A stretch of DNA of 37,466 bases from the NCBI GenBank assembly GCA_023403375.1, contig JAEYEN010000079.1:1-37466 (forward strand). Reading direction: 5' to 3'. The notes below the pieces were generated by a model. The model was given only the letters and a program-made list of their open reading frames with translations. It ran no database searches and had not been told where the DNA came from. The position numbers and the translations under genes were made by a program. This DNA is from Bacillota bacterium (GTDB taxonomy: Bacteria; Bacillota; Clostridia; Christensenellales; Borkfalkiaceae). Positions 35,972-37,466 of this stretch are shown here, in pieces. Numbering within the stretch: position 1 is the first letter of the stretch; each line of letters begins with the position of its first letter.

Positions 35972-36658
35972 TTACATCACCGCGTTTTTATCTTTGTTCC
36001 TGAAAAAACGCGTGGCGATGGACGGCGTTTCCTGCCCCTTTAATTTAAGGTTCTCTTTTTCGAGAATTCTTAACTTTTCTTTAAGCATAGCGTTTTCCTT
36101 TTTTGTTTCGGAAGAGATTTTTTCTACAAGTCCGTTTACCGCCGATTGTAATTTTTTCATCATCTGGTCGGGCACCACGTTTTTAACCATTTTGGTATAG
36201 GAAAATTCAAGCAGTTTGCCGCCGCGTTCCTTTTCTATCTCTTTAAGCAACCTGTCGATAAGACGGGGTTCGGTTTTAACCACGTTGCGGAATTTATTCT
36301 GATACCTTAACGACAGTTTTTCGTCGCCGCCGGACAGAACGGAAATCGCCGCGCGCACGGACTTGCCGCTTGCTTTCATTTCCAGTATTTTCTTTATTAA
36401 ACTTAATTTTTCCTGTTCGCCGAATTTCTCGGGCTTGTTTACCTTAAAAGTTTCGCCGTGTAAAAATTCTTCGTTAAAATCTTTGTCCGTCCTGCTTTTT
36501 TTGGCAATGGCATAATACATATTCCTTATCGTGCCGTCTGCTTTTCCGCTTAAAAGCGCATATTCTTTAAAACAGCGTGTAAGCGGGCGCGGTTTATCTT
36601 TTAAATACTCCGTAAAATTTTTTAAATCTTCGTCTTTGTAACCGTAAATTTTTTGCAT
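35972..36658 (-). CDS. Unrecognised protein, putative DNA-binding with C-terminal coiled coil
   Basis: A 228-residue basic, soluble protein that I do not recognise with confidence. The N-terminal part has two helix-rich segments reminiscent of Myb/HTH regulators: LTRCFKEYALLSGKADGTIRN (as LTRCFKEYALLSGK then ADGTIRNMYYAI) and, at about 95-125, SGKSVRAAISVLSGG and LRYQNKFRNVV. The region from about 170 to 208 (VEKISSETKKENAMLKEKLR, then ILEKENLKLKG) looks like a coiled coil. AAAGGAGC precedes the ATG. It diverges from an unknown plus-strand gene. A regulator of the RsfA type is one possibility, at low confidence. Confidence 0.8.
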   Translation of the reverse strand: MQKIYGYKDEDLKNFTEYLKDKPRPLTRCFKEYALLSGKADGTIRNMYYAIAKKSRTDKDFNEEFLHGETFKVNKPEKFGEQEKLSLIKKILEMKASGKSVRAAISVLSGGDEKLSLRYQNKFRNVVKTEPRLIDRLLKEIEKERGGKLLEFSYTKMVKNVVPDQMMKKLQSAVNGLVEKISSETKKENAMLKEKLRILEKENLKLKGQETPSIATRFFRNKDKNAVM

Positions 36659-36692
36659 AAAACTGCTCCTTTATTATTCGATAAACAAAATA

Positions 36693-36722
36693 TTGACATA
36701 ATAAAGGTAAAATATACATACT
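36693..36722 (+). promoter_or_regulatory. Possible promoter giving a near-leaderless transcript
   Basis: Plus strand consensus TTGACA (36693-36698), an 18-base spacer, then CATACT (36717-36722). Transcription would start only a few bases before the ATG at 36733, and no ribosome binding site is visible there. Confidence 0.45.
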
Positions 36723-36732
36723 TTTTTAATAT

Positions 36733-37466
36733 ATGTATTATTATTTCCACAGCGACGCGAACTGCGCCGTAAAACTTAACGGAATATATTACGGGATAAT
36801 AGGTAAAACCATAAAAGGCGTGCGCGTGGACGGGGATTTCTGCCCTTTTGTGGAAATTATCCCCGCAAGCGGAAAAAAAGGCGGGTATTCTTTTCTTCTC
36901 GGTAAAGAAGTTTTAACCGCGCCCTTTTCGGGGCTTACCGTAACCGACCTTAAAGGCGGCTATCTCCTTAATTTTACGGACGTGGAAACGGACGACGAAT
37001 TCTATTCCGTAAAAGAAGAAAAAATTTACGATACCGACGTTAAAATTTTTAACGACAAAGGCATTATAATAGCGGTAACAAACCGCTTCGGAAAAATAAA
37101 AGAACGCGTTTGTTTTTACGACAAACAAGTTACCGTAACTCCCTTTTCTTTCTGCGGCAGTCCCGTTATAGCCGTATTTTTTGAAAACGCAGAACGGTTG
37201 TATCTTTTTGACGTGGCTTCCGTTCCGCGGAAAATTTTTGAAAACAAAGTTTCCGCATTCTCCGTCAAAGGGGATTTCGCCACAAAATACGTTCTTCCCG
37301 ATATGGCAAAACACACCGTTATAGTTTATTATAATTACGACGGCAAAAATATATCGGAAAAAAACAGGACGGTTTCGGCGCAAAAGGATTTTTCCATTAT
37401 ATCTCTGCCGCAAAATCTTGTTCCCTACGCAATGATGGAAGCAATTCTGGCAGGCGACGATTTAGC
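36733..37466 (+). CDS. Unrecognised protein, N-terminal part (runs off window)
   Basis: Open from the ATG at 36733 to the window edge, 244 residues so far. It begins MYYYFHSDANCAVKLNGIYY and is rich in Phe, Tyr, Val and Lys with alternating hydrophobic residues, suggesting an all-beta protein. No signal peptide, membrane helix or known motif is visible. Codon use matches the neighbouring real genes, whereas the opposite-strand frame of 166 residues does not read like a protein. Upstream there is no ribosome binding site, so either translation is leaderless or the start is further in. It is divergent from the coiled-coil protein gene. Confidence 0.8.
   Translation, partial: MYYYFHSDANCAVKLNGIYYGIIGKTIKGVRVDGDFCPFVEIIPASGKKGGYSFLLGKEVLTAPFSGLTVTDLKGGYLLNFTDVETDDEFYSVKEEKIYDTDVKIFNDKGIIIAVTNRFGKIKERVCFYDKQVTVTPFSFCGSPVIAVFFENAERLYLFDVASVPRKIFENKVSAFSVKGDFATKYVLPDMAKHTVIVYYNYDGKNISEKNRTVSAQKDFSIISLPQNLVPYAMMEAILAGDDL

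Noticed and set aside
36913..37413. 166-codon minus-strand frame near the window end
   Set aside because: The plus-strand frame from 36733 is longer, open to the edge, and has codon use like the real genes; this one is its shadow.

Overview
The window is a housekeeping stretch of a low-to-moderate GC Bacillota chromosome, most likely an uncultured member of class Clostridia. The support is the gene content: RqcP/YabO, TmcAL/YlbM, YceD-RpmF, RuvX next to a DUF1292 protein, an Rrf2-IscS-IscU cluster, and the order rpsB-tsf-pyrH-frr-uppS-cdsA-dxr-rseP. Strong AGGAGG-type ribosome binding sites and -35/-10 promoters with 16-17 base spacers fit this. I cannot place it below class. No phage, insertion sequence, CRISPR array, rRNA or tRNA was seen.

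Layout. (1) 1-9700, minus strand: rpoB, rpoC, rpsL, rpsG and the start of fusA. rpoB has its own promoter, and rpsL appears to have a second one just after rpoC. A 669-base spacer before rpsG ends in an apparently structured leader. (2) 10010-12724, plus strand: rqcP, a fused ispDF and a glycosyltransferase-like gene, overlapping end to start. (3) 12999-17184, minus strand: an MBL-fold hydrolase, rpmF, yceD, ackA and pta, with tmcAL (plus strand) diverging from pta. (4) gdhA, minus strand, sharing a bidirectional terminator with tmcAL. (5) 20360-28346, minus strand: rpsB-tsf with a terminator, then pyrH-frr-uppS-cdsA-dxr-rseP under a separate promoter. (6) An ABC exporter, a ruvX reading frame that runs into a DUF1292 gene, and a small membrane protein. 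(7) An rrf2-iscS-iscU iron-sulfur operon with a good promoter and an operator-like palindrome. (8) An alpha-oxoamine synthase resembling bacterial serine palmitoyltransferases. (9) Two unrecognised divergent genes, one running off the end.

How the genes work together. Regions 1 and 5 supply transcription and translation (RNA polymerase, S12, S7, S2, EF-G, EF-Ts, RRF, L32, rRNA maturation, stalled-ribosome rescue). The MEP isoprenoid enzymes (Dxr, IspD, IspF) feed UppS, which makes the lipid carrier for wall synthesis. CdsA and RseP act in the membrane. Pta-AckA make ATP and acetate from acetyl-CoA, and TmcAL uses acetate to modify tRNA.

The most unusual property is widespread short tandem duplication. 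Degenerate arrays with units of 13-22 bases fill several spacers, and in-frame arrays lie inside conserved enzymes: a cysteine-rich pentapeptide array in Dxr, about 10-residue repeats at the IspDF N terminus, and an exact-period 30-base array in the glycosyltransferase-like gene. The best single anomaly is the ruvX-DUF1292 read-through at an A7 run, which keeps an intact internal ribosome binding site and start codon.
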